57,169 nt of DNA from CAZGYE01 sp964530165 (GCA_964530165.1 CAZGYE010000003.1:1-57169), one strand, 5' to 3'. Positions 33,197 to 41,243 are shown, numbered from the stretch's first letter. Program-made: numbers and translations. The notes: generated by a model not told the origin, from the sequence alone.

Positions 33197-33919
33197 ATGA
33201 GTGCGAAACCGCTTGAAGCCCCGCTCGACGTCTTGGTCGTCTCGCCGCATCCGGACGACGCGGAGATCGGCGTCGGAGGGACCATCGTGCAATGTCGCCG
33301 GGAAGGGCTGCGAGTCGGCGTAATCGATCTCACCAATGGAGAGCCGACGCCGCACGGATCACCCAAGACCCGCGCTGCCGAAACCGCGGCGGCCACGCGC
33401 ATCCTGGATCTCGATGGGCGAGAGAACCTCGATTTACCGAACCGCAGTCTGCAAAACACGTTGGAAGCACGGCGAGCGTTGGCCGAGGTGTTTCGGCGGA
33501 CCCGGCCACGGATCATCCTCGCCCCCTATTGGGACGACGCGCATCCCGACCATGTCGCCGCCAGCCGCTTGGCCGATGACGCACGCTTCTGGGCGAAACT
33601 CACCAAGACCGACATGCCCGGCGATCCGTACTGGCCGCCGCGGATGCTGTATTTTTGGAGCATCCATCTCCGCATTCACCCGCAGCCGGCCTTCGTGTTC
33701 GACATCAGCGAGACCATCGAAGAAAAAATGGCCGCCGTCCGGGCTTACGAAAGCCAATTTCTGGCCGGCCGATCCCAGAAATTTCCCACGTTGCTGGACG
33801 ACGTCCGGGACCGCGCCCGCTATTGGGGCTGGAGCATCGGCGCGGCCTACGCCGAACCCTTCGCCAGCCGAGAGGCAATTGGGCTTGCAAGCTTCAAAGC
33901 ATTGTTCCGACTCATTTAG
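33197..33919 (+). CDS. bshB1: PIG-L family N-acetylglucosaminyl deacetylase (BshB1-like)
   Basis: A 240-residue protein from the ATG at 33197; a longer frame to 33119 is not conserved. The zinc-binding signature is VVSPHPDDAEIGVGGTIVQC near residue 15, with the paired DDAHPDHVAASRL motif in the middle (about residue 118). This class removes the acetyl group from GlcNAc-linked substrates such as GlcNAc-malate in bacillithiol synthesis, and the length and GVGGTI/TNGEPTPHGSPKTRAAE pattern resemble the BshB1 branch. The bacillithiol assignment is inference, since bshA and bshC are not here. Confidence 0.85.
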   Translation: MSAKPLEAPLDVLVVSPHPDDAEIGVGGTIVQCRREGLRVGVIDLTNGEPTPHGSPKTRAAETAAATRILDLDGRENLDLPNRSLQNTLEARRALAEVFRRTRPRIILAPYWDDAHPDHVAASRLADDARFWAKLTKTDMPGDPYWPPRMLYFWSIHLRIHPQPAFVFDISETIEEKMAAVRAYESQFLAGRSQKFPTLLDDVRDRARYWGWSIGAAYAEPFASREAIGLASFKALFRLI

Positions 33920-33992
33920 CCGTCCCGCTTGCGGGGCGCGGCGTGTAAACAAAAATACACCAGAAGCAGTTTCTCGAAGGGGAAAGAAGTTC

Positions 33993-34256
33993 GTGCCCAT
34001 TCGCGTTGAGTTCTATGGCATCCCGCGCGAGCGGGCCGGTGTGGCGTCGATCGACGTTGAAGCCGGCGATTTGGGCGAAGCACTGCTCCAGGTCGGCCAC
34101 GCGGTTCCCGAGCTGGCCGAATCCTGCATCAAAGACGGGCGATTGCTGGCCGGCTATCTGGCCAACATCAATGGGCAGACGTTTACAAGCGATCCATCCA
34201 CTCCGCTCCATCCTGGCGATTCGGTGCTGATTCTGTCGGTCGACGCCGGCGGCTGA
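33993..34256 (+). CDS. moaD: MoaD/ThiS family sulfur-carrier protein
   Basis: An 87-residue beta-grasp protein starting at the GTG at 33993 (VPIRVEFYGIPRERAGVASI), with an AAGGGGAAAG purine stretch upstream. It ends in the diagnostic double glycine (LILSVDAGG), the site of thiocarboxylation in MoaD and ThiS. VEFYGIPRERAG is more MoaD-like (VRFFAxLRE..G). MoaD donates sulfur to make the dithiolene of molybdopterin, and the gene lies just before an aldehyde ferredoxin oxidoreductase and the fwd genes, all predicted pyranopterin users. It may be specific to this cluster. MoaE was not found here. Confidence 0.82.
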   Translation: MPIRVEFYGIPRERAGVASIDVEAGDLGEALLQVGHAVPELAESCIKDGRLLAGYLANINGQTFTSDPSTPLHPGDSVLILSVDAGG

Positions 34257-34283
34257 TCTGCTTTCGGTTTCTCTCCGGCGGTC

Positions 34284-34289
34284 TATAAT
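34284..34289 (+). promoter_or_regulatory. Candidate -10 box upstream of the AOR gene
   Basis: TATAAT at 34284-34289 matches the consensus -10, but the region 15-17 bases upstream holds only a weak -35 (CTTTCG or TTTCGG near 34261-34268). Transcription would begin near 34296, about 90 bases before the AOR ATG, passing through a hairpin repeat (34313-34384). Confidence 0.4.
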
Positions 34290-34312
34290 GGAAGCGGTAA
34301 CGATTGCCGTCA

Positions 34313-34384
34313 AGAGTTGAGAGTGAAGCGTCAGGAGTCCTCCACTTTGAACTCTCAACCCTAGACTCTCAACTCTCAACTTTT
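34313..34384. repeat. GAGTTGAGAGT/ACTCTCAAC hairpin repeat
   Basis: AGTTGAGAGTGAAG on the left pairs with the repeated ACTCTCAACC and ACTCTCAAC on the right (34350-34383), separated by about 30 bases. The right arm is tandemly duplicated. It abuts the AOR start codon at 34385 with no ribosome site between. The unit resembles the TTGACGATTGACAAT elements in design but not in sequence. Confidence 0.7.
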
Positions 34385-36196
34385 ATGCTTGTCGTCCCCC
34401 CCGGATATCACGGTCGTTATCTTCGCATCGACTTGAGGACGCGCGAGGTCCGGGCGGTCCCTCTTCCGGAGGACGTGCTGCGTCAGTTCATCGGGGGCAG
34501 CGGTTTGGGCGCGTGGTTGTTGCTCCGGGAGACGGCCGACGGTCTGGACCCGCTCGGAGCCGAGGCGCCCCTGGCATTCGTGTTCAGCCCGCTGGTGGGC
34601 AGCCCGCTGACGACGTCCGCCAAATTTGCGGTGATGGCCAAATCGCCGCTGACCGAGCGGATCAACGATTCGCTTTCCTCCTCGTATTTCGCCCTGGCCG
34701 GAAAAAAGACCGGTCACGATGCCGTTCTCATTGTCGGCGCCGCAGGGTCACCGACCTGTCTCGTAATTGAACCGGATGGGGTCCGCTTCGAAGACGCGCG
34801 GGCCGCGTGGGGCCGCTCGGTCAAGCGGACGACTCAGACGCTCAAGTCGCAACTGGGGACCGGTTGCCGTTTGGCTGTCATCGGGCCGGCCGGTGAGAAT
34901 CTGGTCCGCTTTGCCACGGTTTCGCACGACGGCCGTCATGCCGGACGGGGCGGAATCGGGGCCGTGATGGGAGCCAAGCAACTCAAGGCGGTGGCCGTCC
35001 GCGGCGATCGTCCGACCGGCTACGCCGATGCCGAGAAATTGATCGCGTTCAGCAAGGATCTCTCGAGGCGATCGTTCGGCCCGGCGACGGCGAAGTACCG
35101 CGAACTGGGAACGGTCAGCAATCTGCTCACGTTCAACCGGCTGGGCACGCTGCCGACCCGCAACTTTCAGGCCGGCACCTTCCCAGGGGCAGCCGCGCTC
35201 TCACCGGAACGGATTAGCGAAACGCACCGGCGGACACGCAAATCATGTGCGGCCTGCACCATCGGGTGCGAGCATCTTTTTCACCTGCCGGGCCAATCCG
35301 ACCCCGTGCGCATGGAATACGAAAACCTGTTCGCGCTCGGTCCGTTGTGCGGCGTCTCGGATCCCGACGTGGTGCTGGAAGCGTCTCGCCTGTGCGACGA
35401 GTGGGGCATGGACACCATCAGCGCTGGCGGAACGATCGCCTTCGCCATGGAGTGCGCCCAGCGCGGGCTGATCTCCGCCCCGGATCTGCGCTTCGGCAAC
35501 GGCCGGGCGCTGTTGGAGATGTTGAGATCGATCGGTTCGCGGACCGGTTTGGGCGAACTGCTCTCGCTGGGAAGCCGGGCGGCCGCCAAGGAAATCGGCC
35601 AAGGGTCGGAAGACTTCGCCCCGCACGTGAAGGGACTGGAGATACCCGGCTATGAGCCGCGCGCTCTGCAGACGATGGCCTTGGGCTTCGCCGTCGGCAC
35701 GCGCGGGGCCGACCACAACCGTTCCGGCGCCTATCAGATCGACTTCTCCGACGCGGTGGACCGCATGCACGTCGGTCCCGAAGCGGTCGGGCCGGCCATC
35801 GAAGCCGAAAACGAAGCGGCCGTCATGGACTCGCTCATCCTCTGCAAATTCCTGCGGGGCGTGTTCGATGACCGCTTCTCCGCAATGGCCGAGATGCTCC
35901 GGCTGGTGACCGGTTGGAACGTCACCGCCGATGAATTGCGTCAGACGGCCCAGCGCATCGTGACGGCCAAGAAGTGGTACAACATCCGCCAAGGCTGGAC
36001 GCCCGCTGAAGACACGCTGCCCAAACGCTTCCTGTCGGAATCGCTGCCGGACGGGAGCAGCCAGGGGGCAACGTTGACCGCCGAGCAACTGAGCACACTC
36101 ATCCGGACGTACAATCTCGCCCGCGGCTGGAACGAGGAGGGTTGGATTTCTGACGGGCAACTGGCGGAGTTGGAAATCATCACCCCACCCGGCTGA
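34385..36196 (+). CDS. aor: Aldehyde:ferredoxin oxidoreductase family protein (tungsten/molybdenum)
   Basis: A 603-residue protein from the ATG at 34385 (MLVVPPGYHGRYLRIDLRTR). AOR N-domain signatures: YLRIDLxTRE, FIGGSGLGAWLLL, FSPLVGSPLTTSAKFAVMAK, and the GRGGIGAVMGAKQLKAVAVR motif. The [4Fe-4S] ligands are in SCAACTIGCEH (C288, C291, C295), with the fourth near residue 487 in LILCKFLRG. Length is usual for AOR. The family oxidises aldehydes to acids, or reduces acids, with ferredoxin and a bis-pyranopterin tungsten centre. Which aldehyde is unknown. Next to MoaD and fwd genes, formaldehyde or another C1 aldehyde is a reasonable guess. The start abuts a repeat without a good ribosome site. 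Confidence 0.93.
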   Translation: MLVVPPGYHGRYLRIDLRTREVRAVPLPEDVLRQFIGGSGLGAWLLLRETADGLDPLGAEAPLAFVFSPLVGSPLTTSAKFAVMAKSPLTERINDSLSSSYFALAGKKTGHDAVLIVGAAGSPTCLVIEPDGVRFEDARAAWGRSVKRTTQTLKSQLGTGCRLAVIGPAGENLVRFATVSHDGRHAGRGGIGAVMGAKQLKAVAVRGDRPTGYADAEKLIAFSKDLSRRSFGPATAKYRELGTVSNLLTFNRLGTLPTRNFQAGTFPGAAALSPERISETHRRTRKSCAACTIGCEHLFHLPGQSDPVRMEYENLFALGPLCGVSDPDVVLEASRLCDEWGMDTISAGGTIAFAMECAQRGLISAPDLRFGNGRALLEMLRSIGSRTGLGELLSLGSRAAAKEIGQGSEDFAPHVKGLEIPGYEPRALQTMALGFAVGTRGADHNRSGAYQIDFSDAVDRMHVGPEAVGPAIEAENEAAVMDSLILCKFLRGVFDDRFSAMAEMLRLVTGWNVTADELRQTAQRIVTAKKWYNIRQGWTPAEDTLPKRFLSESLPDGSSQGATLTAEQLSTLIRTYNLARGWNEEGWISDGQLAELEIITPPG

Positions 36197-36206
36197 CGAG
36201 AGAGTG

Positions 36207-36284
36207 CGAAAAAGGGGACAGGTCCAATTTGTGCGTAGCACCCTGCGGGCCGTCCCGGCAAATTGGACCTGCCCCTTTTTTCGC
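36207..36284. repeat. AAAAGGGGACAGGTCC palindromic repeat, copy 2
   Basis: A 78-base element between the AOR gene and fwdD. It has the same inverted ends as 26307-26383 and a distinct core (GTGCGTAGCACCCTGCGGGC). Its first 55 bases (36207-36261) are identical to the last 55 bases of the window (57115-57169), and the match stops at the preceding base (G here, T there). Its position 11 bases after the AOR stop is compatible with a terminator-like hairpin. Confidence 0.9.
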
Positions 36285-36349
36285 CCATTGACCGGGATTC
36301 CATCCGACGCGACAATTGAAGGTCGAAGAAGAACATTCCGAGAGAATTC

Positions 36350-36715
36350 GTGAACCACACGCAGATGCCCGAACAGTTCATCCTCATCCCCGGCCGGACC
36401 AGCAAGCAGGGCGTCGGCATCAACGAAGGCAAGTACACCCAAGGTTACCAGAACGAGATCAATACGCTCTTGGTCAACCCGGAGGACATGGACCGGCTGG
36501 GGCTCTCCGAGGGGGAGAGCGTGCGGATGTGGAACGACGTGGGAGAAGTTGTCGTGCCCTGCAAGTCGGGCAAGCAGGCATTGCCGCCGGGTGTGTTGTT
36601 CATCGGTTACGGCGACAAATCGAGCCGGCTAATGGGCGGCGAAACGCACGGCAGTGGCATGCCCGACAGCAAGGGCATCGACGTGTTCCTCGAAAAGGCC
36701 GAAGAAAACAAGTGA
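36350..36715 (+). CDS. fwdD: Formylmethanofuran dehydrogenase subunit D-like, molybdopterin dinucleotide-binding
   Basis: A 121-residue protein starting at the GTG at 36350 or the ATG at 36365. It matches FwdD/FmdD, the detached molybdopterin guanine dinucleotide-binding domain: EFILIPGRTSKQGVGINEGK-like start (here MPEQFILIPGRTSKQG), NTLLVNPEDMDRLGLSEGES, the beta-strand VRMWNDVGEVVVPCKSG, and the cofactor loop PPGVLFIGYGDKSSRLMGGE, then THGSGMPDSKGIDV. In methanogens FwdD pairs with FwdB to hold the W/Mo-pterin. Methylotroph Fhc complexes of the well-studied type lack this separate domain, as I recall. Its presence beside fwdB argues for a bound pterin cofactor. Confidence 0.85.
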   Translation: MNHTQMPEQFILIPGRTSKQGVGINEGKYTQGYQNEINTLLVNPEDMDRLGLSEGESVRMWNDVGEVVVPCKSGKQALPPGVLFIGYGDKSSRLMGGETHGSGMPDSKGIDVFLEKAEENK

Positions 36716-36742
36716 TTTTTTCAACCTGTACTTGCGGAGTGA

Positions 36743-36876
36743 TGTGGGGCAGGCTTTCTAGCCTGCCATTGCCGGCCGGCAGGCTAGAAAGCCTGCCCCA
36801 CATTCGGCTAGAAAGCCTGCCCCACACTCGGCTAGAAAGCCTGCCCCACACTCGGCTAGAAAGCCTGCCCCACATT
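36743..36876. repeat. GGCAGGCT palindromic repeat, copy 2, with tandem array
   Basis: The element begins with GTGGGGCAGGCTTTCTAGCC at the left and pairs with GGCTAGAAAGCCTGCCCCAC at the right around ATTGCCGGCC. The right arm is then repeated as three more 24-base units starting CTCGGCTAGAAAGC or TTCGGCTAGAAAGC. It occupies the space between fwdD and fwdB and would form a branched RNA structure between the two coding regions. Confidence 0.9.
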
Positions 36877-36946
36877 CGTTCTCGCTGTATTCAGGATATG
36901 TTCGAAGTCGCCGCGATCGGCGTCTTCCAATAGAAAAGTCGCTACT

Positions 36947-38305
36947 ATGAGCGTCGCCGAGCAGAAACAAAACCAAGAGACCGGTGAGCTGAAGATCGTC
37001 AAAGACGCTGCCTGCACCTTTTGCGGTTGCGTGTGCGACGACATGGAACTGACGGTCGAAAACAACCGGATCACCAAGGCCAAGAACGCCTGCGTGTTGG
37101 GCAAGGCGTGGTTTTTCAATCACCACATCGAGGACCGTCCCGAGGCGACCATCGAAGGCCGGCCGGCCGGTTATGAAGAGGCAATCCAGGTCGCCGCCGA
37201 CATTCTGACCGATGCGACGTACCCCATCACCTACGGGCTTTCGGACACCACCATCGAGGCCCAGCGGGTGGCGGTGGCGATTACCGACTGGATCGGCGGC
37301 ACCATCGACACAACCACGTCGGTCTGCCACGGACCGTCGGGCATGGCGTTTCAGGGGGTGGGTGAAGTCACCTGTTCGCTGGGCGAGATCAAGAACCGGG
37401 CCGATTTCGTCATCTTTTGGGGAGCGAACCCGGCAGAGAGTCATCCGCGGCATTTCACCAAGTACAGCCTGATGCCCAAAGGCGAGTTCGTGCCGGGGGG
37501 CCGAAAGGACCGCACCGCTGTCTTGATCGACGTGCGAAAAACAAAAAGCGCCAAAGCGGTCGACATCTTTCTGCAGATCAAGCCCCGCTCGGACTTCGAG
37601 CTGGCCTGGGCGCTGCGCGGTCTGGCCAAGGGAGTCGACGTCGATCCCGGCATCGAACAGAAGACCGGCCTCTCACTCGCGACGCTGCGGGACCTGATGG
37701 ACCGCATGAAGGCGGCCCGGTTCGGGGCGATTCTATTCGGCATGGGCCTGACGATGACCCGCGGCAAACACCTCAACACCGAAGCCGTACTGGCCCTGGC
37801 GCGCGACATGAATCGGCACACACGCTGGATCGTCAAGCCGATGCGGGGACACGGCAACGTCACCGGCGCCGATCACGTCGTCGCCTGGACGACCGGCTAT
37901 CCGTTCGGCGTCAACCTGAGCCGGGGTTATCCGCGGTTCAATCCGGGCGAGTTCACCACGTCGGACACACTGGCCCGCGGCGAGGCCGATGCCGCGCTGA
38001 TCGTCGCCTCCGACCCGATGTCGAACTTCAGCCAGCCGGCCCGCGAGCATTTGGCGAAGATCCCCTCGATCGTGCTCGATCCGAAGCTGAGCGAGACGGC
38101 AAAGATGGCGACCGTGGCGTTCACCACGGCCACTTACGGCATCAACACGCCGGGCACCGTGTACCGCATGGACGACATTCCGATTCCGCTGCGTCCGGCG
38201 TTCCCGTCGCCCTACCGAAGCGACTACGACATCCTCAAAGCGATCGAAAAACGAATCCGCCAGAAGCAGATCGGCGGTATAATCAATTCCAGCGACCTGT
38301 CATGA
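36947..38305 (+). CDS. fwdB: Formylmethanofuran dehydrogenase subunit B (catalytic, molybdopterin oxidoreductase fold)
   Basis: A 452-residue protein homologous to FwdB/FmdB/FhcB. The N-terminal iron-sulfur motif is complete: C23-x2-C26-x3-C30 in CTFCGCVCDD plus C49 in KNACVLGK. The active-site segment TSVCHGPSGM holds Cys127, at the position of the W/Mo ligand (Cys or Sec) in the archaeal enzymes. The rest is the molybdopterin oxidoreductase domain, e.g. FVIFWGANPAESHPRH, AAFTTATYGINTPGTVYRMD-like segments and FGMGLTMTRGKH. The archaeal enzyme reduces CO2 to a formyl group. It overlaps fwdA by four bases (ATGA), so the two are coupled. The intact ligands suggest redox competence, which is inference. 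Confidence 0.92.
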   Translation: MSVAEQKQNQETGELKIVKDAACTFCGCVCDDMELTVENNRITKAKNACVLGKAWFFNHHIEDRPEATIEGRPAGYEEAIQVAADILTDATYPITYGLSDTTIEAQRVAVAITDWIGGTIDTTTSVCHGPSGMAFQGVGEVTCSLGEIKNRADFVIFWGANPAESHPRHFTKYSLMPKGEFVPGGRKDRTAVLIDVRKTKSAKAVDIFLQIKPRSDFELAWALRGLAKGVDVDPGIEQKTGLSLATLRDLMDRMKAARFGAILFGMGLTMTRGKHLNTEAVLALARDMNRHTRWIVKPMRGHGNVTGADHVVAWTTGYPFGVNLSRGYPRFNPGEFTTSDTLARGEADAALIVASDPMSNFSQPAREHLAKIPSIVLDPKLSETAKMATVAFTTATYGINTPGTVYRMDDIPIPLRPAFPSPYRSDYDILKAIEKRIRQKQIGGIINSSDLS

Positions 38306-39948
38306 CACTCTTCCGAATCACCGGCGGTACGGTTTACGATCCGAAAAACGACGTTGACGGCGAAGTGCGCGACGTGTGGATCGAAGACGGCCGCATCGTC
38401 GATCCGCCCGGCGGTCCGCAGCAGCGCGCCTCAAAGACGCTCGACGCCGGGGGCATGGTCGTGATGCCGGGCGGCGTCGACATGCATTGCCACATTGCCG
38501 GGCCGAAGGTCAACACCGCCCGCAAGATGATGCCCGATGAAAAACGGGTTGCACCACCGGTGCGGCGGACCGCCTTGACACGTTCGGGCACCACCGGCAG
38601 CGTGCCGAGCACCTTTGCCACCGGCTACCTGTACGCCGGTCTGGGCTACACGACGGCCTTCGACGCCGCCGTCCCGCCGCTGGCCGCCCGCCACGCGCAC
38701 GAGGAATTCGAGGACACGCCGCTGATCAACAAGGGCTTCTACGTGCTGATGGGCAACAACCATTACGTCATGAAGCAGTTGCAGGCCGGCGAGCCGGAGC
38801 GGCTCAAAGCCTATGTCGCCTGGCTGTTGAATGCGGCCAAAGGCTACGCGGCCAAGATCGTCAACCCGGGCGGCGTTGAAATCTGGAAATCGGGCGGGGG
38901 CAACGCGACCGGTATCGACGATCCGGTCGAGCACTTCGACGTCACGCCGCGGCAAATTATTGCGGGCGTGGCGCAGGCGGCCCTCGATCTCCGATTGCCG
39001 CATCCGGTGCACATTCACTGCAACAATCTGGGCCTGCCGGGCAATTGGTCGACTACGCTGGAAACGATGAAGGCGCTGGACGGGCGGCGCGGGCATCTCA
39101 CGCACGTTCAGTTCCACAGTTACGGCGGCGATGCGGACACGCAGACCGGCTTCTGCTCTGAGGTCCCCCGGCTGGCCGAATACGTCAACTCGCACAAGAA
39201 CCTGACGATCGACGTCGGCCAGGTGTTGTTTGCCGAGACGACCTCGATGACCGGCGACGGGCCGCTCGGTTATTTCCTGCACAAAGTGACCGGCCGAAAA
39301 TGGTTCAGCTCCGATACAGAGATGGAGGCGGGTTGCGGCATCGTCCCCATCACCTACAAAGACACCAGTTTGGTGCACGCTCTACAGTGGGCCATCGGGT
39401 TGGAGTGGTATCTGCTCATACAGGACCCGTGGCGAGTGGCCATGAGCACCGATCACCCCAATGGAGGCTCGTTTCTGGCGTATCCGGAGATCATTGCCCT
39501 GTTGATGGATCGCACCCGGCGAGAGGAAGTGCTCGCCCGTGTTCCGGCCAGGGTCAAGGAACGCTCGACACTGGCCGAATTGGACCGGGAATACACGTTG
39601 AACGAGATCGCCATCATCACGCGTGCCGCCCCTGCCAAGATGCTGGGACTGGATCGCAAAGGGCATCTCGGCCCCGGCGCCGATGCCGACGTCACCATTT
39701 ACAATCCCGATCCCGATTACCAGAAGATGTTCGAGCTGCCGCGCTACGTCGTCAGCGGCGGCGATGTCGTCGTCGAGAACGGCGAAATCCGCAAGGACAA
39801 ACGCGGCAAGACGCTCCACGTTGCACCGGCTTACGATGAATCCGCCGTTCCCGACATCCAGAAGTGGTTCGAGCAGTACTACAGCATCCAATTCCGTAAT
39901 TACCCCGTTGACGAACACTACCTGGGTGAGCACGAGGTGGTGACATGA
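38302..39948 (+). CDS. fwdA: Formylmethanofuran dehydrogenase subunit A (amidohydrolase, formyl-carrier hydrolase/synthase)
   Basis: A 548-residue metal-dependent amidohydrolase, ATG at 38302 overlapping the fwdB stop. Zinc ligands of the FwdA/FhcA family: HCHIAGPK (His62, His64), the Lys of AAKGYAAKIVNPGG, which is carboxylated in the family, HIHCNNLGLPGN, THVQFHSYGGD and the Asp of MSTDHPNGGS near residue 384. The subunit condenses formate with the amine of methanofuran (archaea) or hydrolyses formyl-methylofuran (methylotrophs). Length matches. The fold also includes the composite beta-sandwich at both ends (MTLFRITGGTVYDP and VVENGEIRKDK). Subunits C and the formyltransferase are not in the window. 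Confidence 0.94.
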   Translation: MTLFRITGGTVYDPKNDVDGEVRDVWIEDGRIVDPPGGPQQRASKTLDAGGMVVMPGGVDMHCHIAGPKVNTARKMMPDEKRVAPPVRRTALTRSGTTGSVPSTFATGYLYAGLGYTTAFDAAVPPLAARHAHEEFEDTPLINKGFYVLMGNNHYVMKQLQAGEPERLKAYVAWLLNAAKGYAAKIVNPGGVEIWKSGGGNATGIDDPVEHFDVTPRQIIAGVAQAALDLRLPHPVHIHCNNLGLPGNWSTTLETMKALDGRRGHLTHVQFHSYGGDADTQTGFCSEVPRLAEYVNSHKNLTIDVGQVLFAETTSMTGDGPLGYFLHKVTGRKWFSSDTEMEAGCGIVPITYKDTSLVHALQWAIGLEWYLLIQDPWRVAMSTDHPNGGSFLAYPEIIALLMDRTRREEVLARVPARVKERSTLAELDREYTLNEIAIITRAAPAKMLGLDRKGHLGPGADADVTIYNPDPDYQKMFELPRYVVSGGDVVVENGEIRKDKRGKTLHVAPAYDESAVPDIQKWFEQYYSIQFRNYPVDEHYLGEHEVVT

Positions 39949-40506
39949 ACGTCGTGATCCTGGGAGCGGGAACCGTGGGGACGTCCATTGCCGAGTTGCT
40001 GTGCGCGAACCAGCAGAACATCTGCCTCGTCGATAAATCGCGAGCCGCGCTGGATCTGGTTGAGGAAGGTTTGGACGTGCAGAGTGTGTGCGGATCGGCG
40101 TGCGAGGGGATCACACTGTTTCAAGCCGGCGTCCAAAGCGCCGACTTGTGCCAACGTGCTGGAAAAGCTGGGTATTGACCTTGCCGTCAGCCCGCGCGAG
40201 GTGATGGCCCGACAGGTGTTGGGGATGGTCGCGGCGGGACCGATCATCGGCCGGTCCGACATCTCCGGTGGCAATGCCGAGATCTGGGAAATCGAGGTGC
40301 GTCCCGATGCACCGATCGCCGAGGCGCCGCTGAGAGACGTCGTGCTGCCAAACAGCTTGATTGCCGCCATCGAACGCGAAGATTACGTCCGAGTGCCCGG
40401 CGCCGAAGATCAACTGCGCCCCGGTGATACCGCGGTGGTTCTGGTTCAGAAACCGAGCATCGCGGAGACGCTCAAGCTGTTCGAGCCGGTTCCGGGCAGC
40501 CGATGA
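39945..40506 (+). pseudogene. trkA: Internally deleted trkA (potassium uptake regulatory protein)
   Basis: The first part (39945 to about 40146) encodes the TrkA N-terminal Rossmann start: MNVVILGAGTVGTSIAELLC, then ADLC, where intact proteins continue with LAVT. The second part (about 40152-40506), in another frame, encodes the TrkA end: ANVLEKLGIDLAVSPREVMA and the RCK-C domain AEIWEIEVRPDAPIAEAPLR. An intact protein is about 450 residues; here the middle (roughly 250-280 residues) is absent and the frame shifts at the join near 40146-40156. The protein would not be functional. The ATG overlaps the fwdA stop by four bases, so trkA was once coupled to fwdA. Confidence 0.85.
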
Positions 40507-40547
40507 ACAAGAAGCTCGCTCTGTAGCATTGCGGCTCGGCGGTAAGT

Positions 40548-40605
40548 GTGGGGCAGGCTTTCTAGCCTGCCATTGCCGATCGGCAGGCTAGAAAGCTTGC
40601 CCCAC
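40548..40605. repeat. GGCAGGCT palindromic repeat, copy 3
   Basis: A compact 58-base version: GTGGGGCAGGCTTTCTAGCC and its complementary GGCTAGAAAGCTTGCCCCAC around CATTGCCGATCG. One base in the right arm (CTTGCC for CCTGCC) breaks the match. It differs from the copy at 36743-36876 by lacking the tandem units, so the two record different states of one element. It lies about 40 bases after the trkA remnant. Confidence 0.9.
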
Positions 40606-40790
40606 GATGCTGGAATTGGCAAATCCGACAAGACCGGACCAGTTGTCGTCGTGCGCTCTGCTTCCAGCGCGCTGCGCCGGCGCAGCGGTTTGACACACCC
40701 GATTCGGCGACCTAAGTAACTGGTAGGCATGTTGAAAACGGCTGGCCGGGTCGCTTCTTTCCGAGTGCATCGCAGAGGGATCACACGTCC
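40606..40790. other. Intergenic region before the PilZ gene
   Basis: About 185 bases without a supported gene. The region includes AGGGATCAC shortly before the PilZ start, which could be a weak ribosome site. No clear promoter was identified, and the open frames here are short and lack domain character. Confidence 0.4.
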
Positions 40791-41189
40791 ATGACCAATC
40801 GCCGCAGTCCTCTCCCTCGCCGTCGCTATCCTGAGCGGCGTACCGCCGACCGACGCGACGCGACGCGAGAGCCGTCGGAAGCCCGGATTCGTTTCCTACG
40901 AGCCGGCACGTCTGCCGATGAGATTCTCGGCGGCGAACTGCTCGACGCCTCTCCCACCGGTGTTCGCCTTCTGCTGGAAGAGCAGCTTCAAACGTCCGAA
41001 AAGCTGCTCATTGAAGTCCGCGACGGCAAGAACCGTTGTTTCAATCTCACCGCGGAAGTCATCTGGTCGGAACCAGCCGGCGAGCACGGTTACCGTGTCG
41101 GCTGCGAGCTTTGCGTCGCACTTTCCGCGAAACAGCATGCCACGCTGAACCGGATTGCTCACACAAAGAAATCCCTCCAATCAGATTGA
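40791..41189 (+). CDS. PilZ-domain protein, candidate c-di-GMP receptor
   Basis: A 132-residue protein with a PilZ-like pattern: a basic N-terminal stretch (RRRYPERRTADRRDATREPS) containing RxxxR-type spacing, the DxSxxG motif as LLDASPTGVRLLLEE near residues 52-66, and a C-terminal strand pair YRVGCELCVAL. PilZ domains bind cyclic di-GMP through RxxxR and D/NxSxxG. The motifs are present but the RxxxR-to-DxSxxG distance should be checked. A single-domain adaptor of this size would act on envelope, motility or polysaccharide targets, unidentified here. Its last bases enter a TTGACGATT repeat. Confidence 0.8.
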   Translation: MTNRRSPLPRRRYPERRTADRRDATREPSEARIRFLRAGTSADEILGGELLDASPTGVRLLLEEQLQTSEKLLIEVRDGKNRCFNLTAEVIWSEPAGEHGYRVGCELCVALSAKQHATLNRIAHTKKSLQSD

Positions 41190-41243
41190 CGATTGCCAAT
41201 TGAAAATGGCACGCAACTCTCAATCGTCAATCGCCAATCCCTT
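41186..41243. repeat. TTGACGATTGCCAAT hairpin repeat, copy 3
   Basis: TTGACGATTGCCAATTGAAA on the left and CAATCGTCAATCGCCAATCC on the right form an inverted pair around AATGGCACGCAACTC. It starts at the PilZ stop codon. It matches in type the elements at 26446-26505 and 28331-28377. The remaining sequence to the palindrome at 41379 is AT-rich and shows no gene. Confidence 0.65.

Noticed and set aside
35243..36442. 399-codon minus-strand open frame
   Set aside because: Antisense to the AOR gene and running through a REP-like element; no domain seen.
38278..38283. TATAAT inside the end of fwdB as a promoter for fwdA
   Set aside because: No -35 box at the right distance, and fwdB-fwdA overlap by four bases, which favours cotranscription.
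39945..40506. TrkA expressed by programmed frameshifting
   Set aside because: No slippery heptamer was seen at the join, and about 250 residues are missing regardless of frame, so frameshifting could not restore the protein.
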